Positions 44,552 to 53,227 of a DNA stretch of 64,000 nucleotides are shown here, piece by piece (within the stretch, counting starts at the first letter, position 1; every line of letters starts with the position of its first letter). The stretch is taken from NCBI RefSeq assembly GCF_002951615.1, contig NZ_CP019062.1:930001-994000 (forward strand). Reading direction: 5' to 3'. Origin of the DNA: Rahnella sikkimica. GTDB taxonomy: Bacteria; Pseudomonadota; Gammaproteobacteria; Enterobacterales; Enterobacteriaceae. The notes beneath the pieces were generated by a model. That model had not been told where the DNA came from. It worked only from the letters and a program-made list of their open reading frames with translations, and ran no database searches. Position numbers and translations under genes: made by a program.

Positions 44552-44878
44552 ATGGCAGATAACGCAAATGAGTTTTTGGACTACGTTCAGCGGCTGAATA
44601 TCGATCAGCCTGCATTGTGTATCCTGCTTGGGTTGCCCCGCAGTACGTTAAATAAGTGGATCAACGGGACAGTGACGCAAATTCCTCAGGTTGCCGTGAC
44701 GGCGGTGAGAATGTTGTGGTTCATGCGTGAAAGTGATGAAGCCCTGTTTGAAAAGTGGGCGATGGTGCAGGATTTTGGTGTGACAGCGGAGTACGCGGCG
44801 AACGATAAAGCGCAGGTATTTTTGCATACCATTAAGCGTGAACCGAGCACGCCGATAAAAAGGTTGTTGAGCAAATAG
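44552..44878 (+). CDS. Small HTH protein, probable regulator of the autotransporter operon
   Basis: The 108-residue protein has an HTH-like segment at about residues 8-40 (YVQRLNIDQPALCILLGLPR, STLNKWINGTV) in the manner of small phage or plasmid repressors. A helical C-terminus follows (VRMLWFMRESDEALFEKWAM). GGAGATAAG precedes the ATG at 44552; an earlier in-frame ATG at 44492 has none. It is divergent from the HTH-headed autotransporter, with repeats in the shared spacer, which suggests local control. The family was not recognised. Confidence 0.7.
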   Translation: MADNANEFLDYVQRLNIDQPALCILLGLPRSTLNKWINGTVTQIPQVAVTAVRMLWFMRESDEALFEKWAMVQDFGVTAEYAANDKAQVFLHTIKREPSTPIKRLLSK

Positions 44879-44916
44879 TCTGACCGGCGGTAGTAGAAGG
44901 GCGCGTAAAGCCCGTT

Positions 44917-44956
44917 AAAAAAGGCGATAAACCTGCTGAGGTTTATCGCCTTTTTT
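44917..44956. terminator. Bidirectional terminator
   Basis: AAAAAAGGCGATAAACC and GGTTTATCGCCTTTTTT form a 17-pair stem with a six-base loop between convergent genes. Confidence 0.92.
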
Positions 44957-44979
44957 ATCTTAAGCACGAAGGGAGTTGA

Positions 44980-45285
44980 TCAGACAACAACCTCGAAAAT
45001 CATCTTAACGGGTTCGATATTGGTGAAGTTCGCCACGTCTGCCACAAAGTCAGCCGCGTTATCTTTCATGCCTTGTTCAAAGTCTTCCATCGAATTGCAG
45101 TAGATGTGGCATGCCGCAATAAACGGGGCGTCCGCAGGGGCATTTTCAGGGATTTTATCGATCGCATAAGAATGGCAAAACGCGCCCATGCGGCTTTTAA
45201 TCAGCGGTAAATGCACGTCGCGGTAATAGGCATGATCAAAGGTTCCGTTTTTGATGTTGGGATATAGCACGCTGTATTTAATCAA
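44980..45285 (-). CDS. EthD-family protein
   Basis: The 101-residue protein has the EthD dimeric ferredoxin-like fold: IKYSVLYPNIKNGTFDHAYY, RDVHLPLIKSRMG, ACHIYCNSMEDFEQGMK and a closing NFTNIEPVKMIFEV. The start is set at a TTG (45285): AAGGTGA lies just ahead with suitable spacing and the product then begins MIKYSVLYPN, the usual family start. A GTG at 45294 overlaps the ribosome site. Function is unknown; members are often linked to degradation pathways but no partner is nearby. Confidence 0.85.
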   Translation of the reverse strand: MIKYSVLYPNIKNGTFDHAYYRDVHLPLIKSRMGAFCHSYAIDKIPENAPADAPFIAACHIYCNSMEDFEQGMKDNAADFVADVANFTNIEPVKMIFEVVV

Positions 45286-45458
45286 TTTTTTCACCTTCGT
45301 TTTTGATATAACTCTTCACAATAATCGTCAAAACAATCTTCAAAACAGGAAAGGAGTCTAGCGCACAGTTTCCGCTTTTGCCGCGCCTTTTGTGCCCGAT
45401 AACGTCTGAATTTTGCGATGTACTACGCTTACACGATGGCATTTTAAAAGGATGAAAC

Positions 45459-46805
45459 ATGGGTTTTTTGGGATGGACCGCCGCAGTCGGCGGATTGTTG
45501 TTAATAATGTCTCTGGCGTCGGGATGGATTTCCCGCGGGCCGGTGACGACGTTTGGGTTGTATCTCGCCGCAGGTGTGGTGTGCGGCCCCTGGGTTCTGG
45601 ATTTACTGCACGTCGATCTGGTGGCGTATTCCACGCTGACCGCGCGTTTTACCGAAATCGCGATGGCGGCTTCGCTCTTCATTACCGGCCTTAAACTCCG
45701 TTTACCTTTCCGTTCGCAGAGCTGGCGCGTGGGTGCGGTGCTGGCGTTTCCCGCCATGTTACTGACGGTATTGTGCGTGACTGTGATTACGCATTACCTC
45801 ACCGGACTTTCCTGGCCGCTGGCGCTGGCGCTGGGCGCGATTATCGCCCCGACGGATCCGGTTCTGGCGAGCATGATTGCGGTCAACGATGCAAATGACG
45901 ATGACGGTCTGCGGGTTGCGTTGTCGAGCGAAGCGGGGATGAACGACGGCTCGGCGCTGCCGGTTCTGATGCTGGCATTGATGTTATTCACCGCGCACGA
46001 AGGGTTGTCGTCTGAAGCGATCTGGCACTGGGCGTGGCGCGATGTCGTCTGGGCGCTGCTCGGCGGGCTGGGCATCGGATTCGCGATGGGGAAACTGGTC
46101 GGGTTAAGCGCCACGCGTTTTCACAGCCGGCAGCGCACGGTTGCGCCGAGTGATTTTCTGGCGCTGGCGCTGATTGCGCTGAGTTATGCGACGGCACAAA
46201 GTCTGGATGCCTCGGGTTTCCTGGCCGCTTTCGCGGCGGGTGTCGGTTTGCGCCGCGCCGAAGTGCGTGTGGTGTCGCTGTATCCGCCGGACGATCTGGA
46301 AGAAGGGCGGCGGCCACCTCCGGCCGAAGACATGGTGAATCCACACCAGCGCCACAGTATGCAGGCGGAAATGCCGCGAAACTCTATCGGGCTGATGGTC
46401 GGCGATGCGCTGTCATTCGGGGATACCATCGAACGGCTGTTTGCCGCCGGGATTGTGATGGTGCTGGGGATTACCCTGGCGGAACACTGGGAGCCGATGG
46501 GCCTGCTGATTGCCGCCATACTGTTTATCGTTATCCGCCCGCTGGCCGTTTATCTTACGACGCTGGGCATCCGCGTGCCGCATGGACGGCGGCTGATGAT
46601 TGGCTGGTTTGGCATCCGCGGGATCGGCAGTATGAATTACATCGCCTACGCCTGGACACACGGCCTGCACGGCGCAGACGCCAATTATATGACCAATATT
46701 GCGTTTACGGTGATTGTTGCCAGCGTGGTTATCCACGGGCTGACGGTGTCGCCGGTGCTGCACTGGCGTCAGGCGAGACAGGCGGCGAGGGCGCAAAAAG
46801 AATAA
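45459..46805 (+). CDS. Cation:proton antiporter, CPA1 family
   Basis: The 448-residue polytopic transporter has about 12 helices. The family signature is in APTDPVLASMIAV (probable ion-binding Asp) and SSEAGMNDGSALPVLMLAL (second acidic site ND). The late motif GWFGIRGIGSMNYIAY is typical of NhaP-type Na+/H+ or K+/H+ exchangers. A cytosolic loop rich in acidic and basic residues (YPPDDLEEGRRPPPAEDM) separates the halves. It helps control pH and Na+ or K+ level. It is a single-gene unit with a terminator behind, convergent with znuB. Confidence 0.9.
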   Translation: MGFLGWTAAVGGLLLIMSLASGWISRGPVTTFGLYLAAGVVCGPWVLDLLHVDLVAYSTLTARFTEIAMAASLFITGLKLRLPFRSQSWRVGAVLAFPAMLLTVLCVTVITHYLTGLSWPLALALGAIIAPTDPVLASMIAVNDANDDDGLRVALSSEAGMNDGSALPVLMLALMLFTAHEGLSSEAIWHWAWRDVVWALLGGLGIGFAMGKLVGLSATRFHSRQRTVAPSDFLALALIALSYATAQSLDASGFLAAFAAGVGLRRAEVRVVSLYPPDDLEEGRRPPPAEDMVNPHQRHSMQAEMPRNSIGLMVGDALSFGDTIERLFAAGIVMVLGITLAEHWEPMGLLIAAILFIVIRPLAVYLTTLGIRVPHGRRLMIGWFGIRGIGSMNYIAYAWTHGLHGADANYMTNIAFTVIVASVVIHGLTVSPVLHWRQARQAARAQKE

Positions 46806-46823
46806 CAGAAGAGGTACCAATGA

Positions 46824-46852
46824 AAACGGACGCTCAGGGCGTCCGCTTTTTT
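46824..46852. terminator. Terminator between antiporter and znuB
   Basis: CGGACGC and GCGTCCG form the stem, with TTTTTT following on the plus strand and TTTTC on the minus strand. Confidence 0.8.
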
Positions 46853-46880
46853 ATCTGCTTTTTCTGCAACAACGTTGCCG

Positions 46881-47666
46881 TCAGGCAATCTGCTTTTTGC
46901 CGAGGCTGAGCATAAACAGCACGGCGGCGGAAAGCACCACGGAGGGGCCCGCAGGTGTGTCGTAAAAAGCCGAAAACGTCAGGCCTGCGGTGACGGCGAT
47001 AATGCCAATTGCAATGGCGACAGACGCCATTTGCTCCGGCGTTTTCGCAAAGCGGCGCGCCGTGGCAGCAGGAATAATCAGCAGCGACGTGATGATCAGC
47101 GCACCGACGAATTTCATCGCCAGACCGATGGTCAGCGCCGTCACCAGCATCAGGATGATCCGTGACCGTTGCAGGTTTACGCCATCGACATGCGCCAGCT
47201 CCGGGCTGATGGTCATGGAAAGGAGCGCCCGCCATTGCCAGCACAGTACCGCAATCACGATGGTAACGCCGACGGCAATCATCCAGATATCGCTGTACGT
47301 CACCGACAGCAAATCCCCGAACAAATACGCCATCAGATCGACGCGGACACCAGACATCAGGCTGACCACCACCAGGCCGAGTGATAATGCGCTGTGCGCC
47401 ATAATCCCCAGCAGGGTATCGACGGCCAGATGCGGTTTGCGTTCCAGCGCCACGAGTAAAACCGCCAGCAGCAAAGTCACGGCGATCACGGTGTAAAACG
47501 GATTAACGTTGAGCAGCAGGCCAAACGCGACGCCGAGCAATGACGCGTGAGCCAGCGTATCGCCGAAATAAGACATACGACGCCAGACGACAAAAGAGCC
47601 CAGCGGACCGGCGGCAATCGCCAGCAAAACACCGGCGATCCAGCCGGGTAATAACAGCGCGATCAT
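46881..47666 (-). CDS. znuB: Zinc ABC transporter permease
   Basis: The 261-residue membrane protein matches Znu[61 protein letters not shown] and [20 protein letters not shown]. It forms the inner-membrane channel of the high-affinity zinc importer. Its start overlaps the znuC stop by four bases (47663-47666), so the two are coupled. Control by Zur through the znuA-znuC spacer is expected. Confidence 0.96.
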   Translation of the reverse strand: MIALLLPGWIAGVLLAIAAGPLGSFVVWRRMSYFGDTLAHASLLGVAFGLLLNVNPFYTVIAVTLLLAVLLVALERKPHLAVDTLLGIMAHSALSLGLVVVSLMSGVRVDLMAYLFGDLLSVTYSDIWMIAVGVTIVIAVLCWQWRALLSMTISPELAHVDGVNLQRSRIILMLVTALTIGLAMKFVGALIITSLLIIPAATARRFAKTPEQMASVAIAIGIIAVTAGLTFSAFYDTPAGPSVVLSAAVLFMLSLGKKQIA

Positions 47667-48421
47667 GCGTCACGACCTCCGGTGTTGCGCAAAATAATCT
47701 TCCCTTTTAAGTCGTGGCGATGATTATGGTTGTGACGGTAAATCGCCAGTTGCTCCGCGCCCCGGTTGCCAAACATGGCAATAAATTCAGGGTGCGTGGA
47801 CACCACTTCCGGCGAGCCGGAACAGCAGATGTGCTGATTCAGGCACAAAACTTCGTCAGTTTTCGCCATCACCAGATGCAGGTCGTGCGACACCATCAGC
47901 ACGGCGCAACCGAGCTCACAGCGCAGGTTGTCGATCAGGTTATACAACGCAACCTGACCGTTGACGTCCACGCCTTGCGTCGGTTCATCGAGCACCAGAA
48001 GCTGCGGGCTATTCAGAAGCGCGCGCGCCAGCAAAACGCGCTGGTTCTCACCACCGGACAGTTTTTGCATCGGCTGATCGAGAAGATGCGCCGCCTGAAC
48101 CCGTTTCAGCGCAGGCAAAATGTCGCTTTTTTTCACACCAGGTTTCAGGCGCATAAACCGGCTGACGGTCAGCGGCATCGTCGGATCAAGATGAATTTTT
48201 TGCGGAACGTAGCCGATGCGTAAACCCGGCTCGCAGGTCATCGTGCCTTCAGTTGGCGCAATCAGGCCAAGCACAACGCGCACTAACGTAGATTTCCCTG
48301 CGCCATTCGGGCCAAGCAGGGTCAGTATTTTCCCCGGTTGCAGGCTCAGCGAGATGTTGGACAGCACGCGGCGGGAACCGAAAGTGACCGAGATATTTTG
48401 AAGCGTAGCTAATGTGGGCAT
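47663..48421 (-). CDS. znuC: Zinc ABC transporter ATPase
   Basis: The 252-residue ATPase has Walker [10 protein letters not shown], the signature [15 protein letters not shown], Walker B LLVLDEP and the switch His in MVSHDLH. Length and sequence match ZnuC, which powers zinc uptake with ZnuA and ZnuB. It is divergent from znuA over a short spacer carrying a Zur-type box. Histidines in the C-terminal tail ([10 protein letters not shown]) may bind zinc. Confidence 0.96.
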   Translation of the reverse strand: MPTLATLQNISVTFGSRRVLSNISLSLQPGKILTLLGPNGAGKSTLVRVVLGLIAPTEGTMTCEPGLRIGYVPQKIHLDPTMPLTVSRFMRLKPGVKKSDILPALKRVQAAHLLDQPMQKLSGGENQRVLLARALLNSPQLLVLDEPTQGVDVNGQVALYNLIDNLRCELGCAVLMVSHDLHLVMAKTDEVLCLNQHICCSGSPEVVSTHPEFIAMFGNRGAEQLAIYRHNHNHRHDLKGKIILRNTGGRDA

Positions 48422-48445
48422 GTCATTGGGTCTTGCAGAACAAAT

Positions 48446-48470
48446 CGGATGTTATAATATTGCGTTTCGC
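48446..48470. promoter_or_regulatory. Zur box in the znuA-znuC spacer
   Basis: The stretch around ATGTTATAATATTGCGTTTC resembles the E. coli Zur site in the same place (GAAATGTTATAATATCACAC). It includes TATAAT at 48453-48458, so repression would block both divergent promoters. Confidence 0.75.
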
Positions 48471-48516
48471 AAAAAATAACCAGTTTTCCCCCAACACGAA
48501 GATGAGTTCACCCCGC

Positions 48517-49437
48517 ATGATACAGAAAAAAAGCGTTAAACGGATGTTACTGGCCGCCGCAATCCTCAGTTCCGGTGCGGTTTTCAGCGCTCAGGCCGCC
48601 GTTCTGGCCTCCGTTCGTCCGCTGGGTTTTATTGCCTCCGCGATTGCCGACGGCGTCATGCCGACCGAAGTATTATTGCCGGATGGTGCGTCGCCGCATG
48701 ATTTTGCGCTGCGGCCTTCGGACATTCAGCGCATGCGGAGCGCGGATCTGGTGGTGTGGGTGGGGCCGGAAATGGAAGCTTTCATGACTAAATCTGCTGC
48801 GCAGCTCCCGCCGAACCGTCAGGTGGAAATCGCTGCACTTCCGGCAGTGAAACCGATGCTGATCAAAGGCAGCGATGATGATGAACATGACCACGATCAT
48901 GACGACGGCAATCATCATCACGGTGAATATAATATGCACGTCTGGCTGTCGCCGGAAATCGCCCGCGAGACCGCCATTGTTATTCATGACAAGCTCGTAG
49001 CGCTCATGCCGCAGAAAAAGCAACAATTAGATGCAAATTTGTCGCATTTTGAAGATGAATTGACAAAAGCTGACAAAAACCTTGGTAGTATTCTGCAACC
49101 TGTTCAGGGTAAGGGATATTTTGTTTTTCACGATGCCTACGGCTACTTTGAGAAACACTTCGGCCTTTCGCCACTTGGTCACTTCACGATCAATCCCGAA
49201 ATACAACCTGGCGCACAGCGTTTACATCTCATTCGAACACAGTTGGTTGAGCAAAAAGCGACCTGCGTTTTTGCTGAGCCACAATTCAGGCCAGCCGTCA
49301 TAACGGCTGTTGCCCAGGGAACAAAAGTGCGTATGGGCACATTGGATCCGCTGGGGAGCGGCATTGTACTGGGTGCGGACAGCTACGTGAACTTCCTGTC
49401 ACAGCTGACGAACCAGTATCTGAGCTGCCTGAAGTAA
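48517..49437 (+). CDS. znuA: Zinc ABC transporter periplasmic binding protein
   Basis: The 306-residue protein matches ZnuA. It has a signal peptide to about residue 22, [20 protein letters not shown], a His/Asp-rich loop ([20 protein letters not shown]), [14 protein letters not shown] and [18 protein letters not shown]. It captures Zn2+ and hands it to ZnuBC. The ATG at 48517 (MIQKKS, cf. MLHKKT in E. coli) is chosen over 48502, which has no spaced ribosome site. It is followed by mepM 20 bases later, as in E. coli. Confidence 0.94.
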   Translation: MIQKKSVKRMLLAAAILSSGAVFSAQAAVLASVRPLGFIASAIADGVMPTEVLLPDGASPHDFALRPSDIQRMRSADLVVWVGPEMEAFMTKSAAQLPPNRQVEIAALPAVKPMLIKGSDDDEHDHDHDDGNHHHGEYNMHVWLSPEIARETAIVIHDKLVALMPQKKQQLDANLSHFEDELTKADKNLGSILQPVQGKGYFVFHDAYGYFEKHFGLSPLGHFTINPEIQPGAQRLHLIRTQLVEQKATCVFAEPQFRPAVITAVAQGTKVRMGTLDPLGSGIVLGADSYVNFLSQLTNQYLSCLK

Positions 49438-49457
49438 GCTAAAAGGACAGAATTTAA

Positions 49458-50792
49458 GTGCAGCTGATAGCCCGATCTATCGCTCTGGCGTATAGCAACC
49501 TTCCACGGCCCCACCGCATTATGCTGGGGTCGCTGACCGTCATCACACTGGCCGTCGCCGTCTGGAAACCGTTAGCCTATCACCCGGACAATGACCTCTC
49601 CGATACCAAACCGCTGGTTAAAAACATCACGTTAGACAACCAGCAATTGCGTTCGCTGCTTCCCGAAGCCAGTGAACCTATCGATCAGTCGCCTCCCGCT
49701 GACGACGATATTCCTCAGGACGATCTGGACGATAAAACCGCGAACGAAGCGGGCGTTCATGAATATGTGGTTTCCACCGGCGATACCCTCAGCAGCATTC
49801 TCAATCAGTACGGCATAGATATGTCAGAAATCGCTGCGCTGTCGGACGCTAACCGTGATTTGCGTAACCTGAAAATCGGTCAGCAACTGTCATGGACGTT
49901 GAACGACGCGGGTGATTTACAGCGCCTGACGTGGGAGAAATCCCGCCGTGAAACGTACACGTTTGACCGCTCGGGCAACACCTTCAAATCTTCACTGGAA
50001 ACGCTGAAAGGCGAGTGGAAAGACTCGGTCATGAAAGGTACGCTGAACGGCAGTTTTGTGACCAGCGCCAAAGCGGCGGGGCTGACCAGCGGTGAAGCCA
50101 GTGCGGTTATCAAAGCGCTCCAGTGGCAGCTCGATTTCCGTAAATTGCAGAAAGGCGATGATTTCGCGGTGCTGATGTCCCACGAAGTGCTGGATGGGAA
50201 AAACGAGCAAAGTGAATTGCAGGCAGTGCATATGCGTTCCGGCGGCAAAGATTATTACGCCGTGCGTGCGGAAGACGGTAAATTCTATGACCGTACCGGC
50301 AGCGGGCTGGCGAAAGGTTTCCTGCGTTTCCCGACCGGCAAACAGTATCGCGTTTCCTCAAACTTTAACCCGCGCCGTTTGAATCCGGTCACGGGTCGCG
50401 TCGCGCCACACCGTGGTGTCGATTTCGCCGTGCCAGTCGGTACACCGGTTCTTGCGGTCGGCGACGGCGAAGTGGTTATGGCGAAAAATGGCGGTGCGGC
50501 CGGCAACTATGTCGCTATCCGTCATGGTCGTCAGTACATGACCCGTTATATGCACCTGCGTAAACTTCTGGTGAAGCCGGGTCAGAAAGTGAAACGTGGC
50601 GATCGTATTGCGCTTTCCGGTAATACCGGCCGTTCCACCGGCCCGCATCTGCATTTCGAAATGTGGATTAACCAGCTGGCCGTCAATCCTCTGACCGCCA
50701 AATTGCCGCGTACCGAAGGGCTGACAGGTAAAGATCGCAGTACTTATCTGGCAACTGTCCGCGAAGTTGTTCCTCAGTTGAAACTGGACTGA
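49458..50792 (+). CDS. mepM: Murein DD-endopeptidase MepM
   Basis: The 444-residue protein matches E. coli MepM/YebA (440) end to end. It has an N-terminal membrane anchor (IMLGSLTVITLAVAVW), a LysM-like domain with HEYVVSTGDTLSSILNQYGI, and an M23 peptidase with HRGVDFAVPVGTPV and the HxH motif in GPHLHFEMW. It cuts meso-DAP-D-Ala crosslinks to allow cell-wall growth. The start is a GTG at 49458 with AAAGGA ahead, and MQLIARS agrees with E. coli MQQIARS. It follows znuA closely. Confidence 0.95.
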   Translation: MQLIARSIALAYSNLPRPHRIMLGSLTVITLAVAVWKPLAYHPDNDLSDTKPLVKNITLDNQQLRSLLPEASEPIDQSPPADDDIPQDDLDDKTANEAGVHEYVVSTGDTLSSILNQYGIDMSEIAALSDANRDLRNLKIGQQLSWTLNDAGDLQRLTWEKSRRETYTFDRSGNTFKSSLETLKGEWKDSVMKGTLNGSFVTSAKAAGLTSGEASAVIKALQWQLDFRKLQKGDDFAVLMSHEVLDGKNEQSELQAVHMRSGGKDYYAVRAEDGKFYDRTGSGLAKGFLRFPTGKQYRVSSNFNPRRLNPVTGRVAPHRGVDFAVPVGTPVLAVGDGEVVMAKNGGAAGNYVAIRHGRQYMTRYMHLRKLLVKPGQKVKRGDRIALSGNTGRSTGPHLHFEMWINQLAVNPLTAKLPRTEGLTGKDRSTYLATVREVVPQLKLD

Positions 50793-50820
50793 TCGCTTAG
50801 GTTTTACTGATTCGGAGCCG

Positions 50821-50842
50821 TGATTTATTGCAAAATAAATCA
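50821..50842. repeat. Small hairpin between mepM and lpxM
   Basis: TGATTTATT and AATAAATCA pair around GCAA. It is AT-rich with no T-run; a role in the lpxM leader is possible. Confidence 0.5.
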
Positions 50843-50885
50843 TGGCACTTATCATTAAGCCAGAATTTGTCATAAGAGCCTGAGC

Positions 50886-51866
50886 ATGCAGCCAGAAAAA
50901 GAAAAACGATCCACCGTAGAATTTATTCCGCAATTTCAGAAAGCCTTTTACCATCCGCGCTACTGGGGCGTCTGGCTGGGCGTCGGGGCGATGGCCGGTA
51001 TGGCGTATCTGCCCGCGAAAGTCCGCGATCCGATTTTAGGCAGCCTGGGCCGTCTGGCCGGAAAGTTCGCCAAAGGCGCACGTCGTCGCGCGCAAATCAA
51101 TCTGTTGTACTGTCTGCCCGAAACGCCGGAAGCGGAGCGCGAACACATCATTGATGAAATGTTTGCCACTGCGCCACAGTCGATGGTGATGATGGCGGAG
51201 CTGGCACTCCGTGACCCCAAAAAAATCACGCAGCGCATCCACTGGCACGGCAAAGAAATTGTCGACCAGATGCAGCGCGACGGCAAAAATGTGATTTTTT
51301 TGGTGCCACACGGCTGGGCTGTGGATATCCCGGCGATGCTGATGGCGGCCAGCGGTCAACCGATGGCGGCCATGTTCCATAACCAGAAGAACCCGCTGAC
51401 GGATTATCTCTGGAACAGCGTGCGTCGTCGTTATGGCGGGCGTTTACATGCCCGAAATGACGGAATCAAACCCTTCATCAGCTCCGTGCGTCAGGGTTAC
51501 TGGGGATATTATCTGCCGGATCAGGATCACGGCGCGGAGCACAGCGAATTCGTCGATTTCTTTGGCACCTACAAAGCGACATTGCCTGCCGTGGGTCGTC
51601 TGATGAAAGTCTGTCGTGCGCAGATTGTGCCGCTTTTCCCGGTGTATAACGGCAAAGAGCAGCGTCTGGATATTTTTGTCCGGCCACCGATGGATGATCT
51701 GGCGACAGCAGACGACAATCAGATCGCGCGCCGTATGAATGAAGAAGTGGAATTGCTGGTCGGGCCGAATCCTGAGCAATACACCTGGATCCTGAAATTG
51801 CTGAAAACACGCAAACCGGGTGAACCGGAGCCATATTCCCGCAAAGAGCTTTTCCCGAAAAAGTAA
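50886..51866 (+). CDS. lpxM: Lipid A myristoyltransferase
   Basis: The 326-residue LpxL/LpxM-family acyltransferase has a membrane anchor at about 25-42 ([18 protein letters not shown]), the catalytic HX4(D/E) in VPHGWAVD and [20 protein letters not shown]. It is close to E. coli LpxM (323), which adds the secondary myristate to lipid A at the inner membrane. It follows mepM as in E. coli. Downstream, E. coli has pykA; here the siderophore operon lies between. Confidence 0.94.
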   Translation: MQPEKEKRSTVEFIPQFQKAFYHPRYWGVWLGVGAMAGMAYLPAKVRDPILGSLGRLAGKFAKGARRRAQINLLYCLPETPEAEREHIIDEMFATAPQSMVMMAELALRDPKKITQRIHWHGKEIVDQMQRDGKNVIFLVPHGWAVDIPAMLMAASGQPMAAMFHNQKNPLTDYLWNSVRRRYGGRLHARNDGIKPFISSVRQGYWGYYLPDQDHGAEHSEFVDFFGTYKATLPAVGRLMKVCRAQIVPLFPVYNGKEQRLDIFVRPPMDDLATADDNQIARRMNEEVELLVGPNPEQYTWILKLLKTRKPGEPEPYSRKELFPKK

Positions 51867-51887
51867 GCGTTAAACATCGGATTTACC

Positions 51888-51918
51888 AAAAAGGCTGAGC
51901 ACAATACTCAGCCTTTTT
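51888..51918. terminator. Bidirectional terminator
   Basis: AAAAAGGCTGAG and CTCAGCCTTTTT pair around a short loop between convergent lpxM and the MFS gene. Confidence 0.9.
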
Positions 51919-51926
51919 AGCATTTG

Positions 51927-53147
51927 TTATCCCGCTTTTATGGCGCGTTTCAGAAACAGCGTGATCAGCAGCGTTCCCGCCGTACCGAACAGCAAACCGG
52001 CCAGCATGAAAATGCCGTATCCCTGCGCGAAATAAAGCTGTTTTGCCAGTTCAATGCCGGCCGCAAAAACCACAATGGTGATCAGCCCGAGTGCGGCTGC
52101 CACCGTGCCTTTGCCGGTCGGGCTGGAGAACAGCGTCAGCCGGTAAAGTCCTGCATTGACCAGCCCGGAACCCAGCGCATACAGGCTCAGACCCGCCGTT
52201 ATCCAGTACCAGGCATTAACCATAAACAGCGCCGCATAAGTGCTGATGCAAAGCCCGAAAACAATCGGCAAAATCCCCAGCCAGATAGGTGTGCGGATAT
52301 TCACGTTGCCGCTGAGTTTGCTCAGCACAACATTGCCGATGATAAGTCCCGTGAATACCGGAACCTGTAGCCAGCCGTATTGTAACGGCGTCATTCCGGC
52401 GTCCTGAATCAGCAGTACCGGGGACTGCGCGACCCACGCCAGCAGCGGCAAAGTGATCAGCCCGATAGACAATGAACCGGTCACCACACCCGCATTGGTG
52501 AATACTTCGCGGTAATCCGCCAGTAAACGGCGCATCGAAAAACGCCCGTCACGGCCTGACGCCGTTTCCGGCATGCTGCGCCATAATCCCCAGAAAGAAA
52601 GCGCCGAAATCAGCGCAAACAGCGCGAACATCGCTTTCCACGGCGCGTAGTGAATGAACACCGCGCCCGCCAGCGGCCCGAGCAGCGGGGCGATCAGCGT
52701 GATATTGGCCATCAGGGCCATCAGCTTTACGCTCAGCGCCTCATTGAACGCTTCCTGAATCGCGGCGTAACCCACTGCGCCGATAAAGCACAGGCTCATG
52801 CCTTGCAAAAAACGCATCAGGATAAATTGTTCGATGCTTTGCGTGAATACCGTCAGAAAGCAGGTGACGGTGAAAAAGGCCACCCCAGCCAGCAAAACCG
52901 GCCTGCGACCCAGCCGGTCCGAGAGCGGCCCGAGCAGCCATTGCAGAAGAATTCCGCCACACAGGTAAGCGGTCAGCGAGGTGGAAACCCAGTCGGCGCT
53001 GGCGCTGAAATCGCTGATGACCTGCAACATGCCTGGCTGAATCATATCGTGGGCAATATAAGTGGCGAATTCGAACATCACCAGCGACAGCGGAAACAGC
53101 CACTGACGCCAGCTCAGCTGAGAGGCAGGTTCAGAAACGGACGACAT
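51927..53147 (-). CDS. MFS efflux transporter, probable siderophore exporter
   Basis: The 406-residue, 12-helix DHA1-type transporter is close to the MdfA/Bcr group: PLSLVMFEFATYIAHDMIQP with an acidic residue in helix 1, and GGILLQWLLGPLSDRLGRRP as motif A. It follows dfoC on the same strand, with a terminator-like hairpin between, so it is part of the siderophore locus. Export of desferrioxamine is the likely role, similar to the exporter gene described as dfoS in Pantoea, but this rests on position. Confidence 0.82.
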   Translation of the reverse strand: MSSVSEPASQLSWRQWLFPLSLVMFEFATYIAHDMIQPGMLQVISDFSASADWVSTSLTAYLCGGILLQWLLGPLSDRLGRRPVLLAGVAFFTVTCFLTVFTQSIEQFILMRFLQGMSLCFIGAVGYAAIQEAFNEALSVKLMALMANITLIAPLLGPLAGAVFIHYAPWKAMFALFALISALSFWGLWRSMPETASGRDGRFSMRRLLADYREVFTNAGVVTGSLSIGLITLPLLAWVAQSPVLLIQDAGMTPLQYGWLQVPVFTGLIIGNVVLSKLSGNVNIRTPIWLGILPIVFGLCISTYAALFMVNAWYWITAGLSLYALGSGLVNAGLYRLTLFSSPTGKGTVAAALGLITIVVFAAGIELAKQLYFAQGYGIFMLAGLLFGTAGTLLITLFLKRAIKAG

Positions 53148-53175
53148 AACAAGACTTCTCCATTGCTCAAAATCA

Positions 53176-53206
53176 GAAAAGCGCGGCCCTCTCAGGCCGC
53201 GCTAAA
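53176..53206 (-). terminator. Terminator-like hairpin between dfoC and the exporter gene
   Basis: AGCGCGGCC and GGCCGCGCT form a nine-pair GC-rich stem, followed on the minus strand by TTTTC. Partial read-through would give less exporter than synthetase message. Confidence 0.7.
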
Positions 53207-53227
53207 AAACGTATTTAAGTGTGGGAC

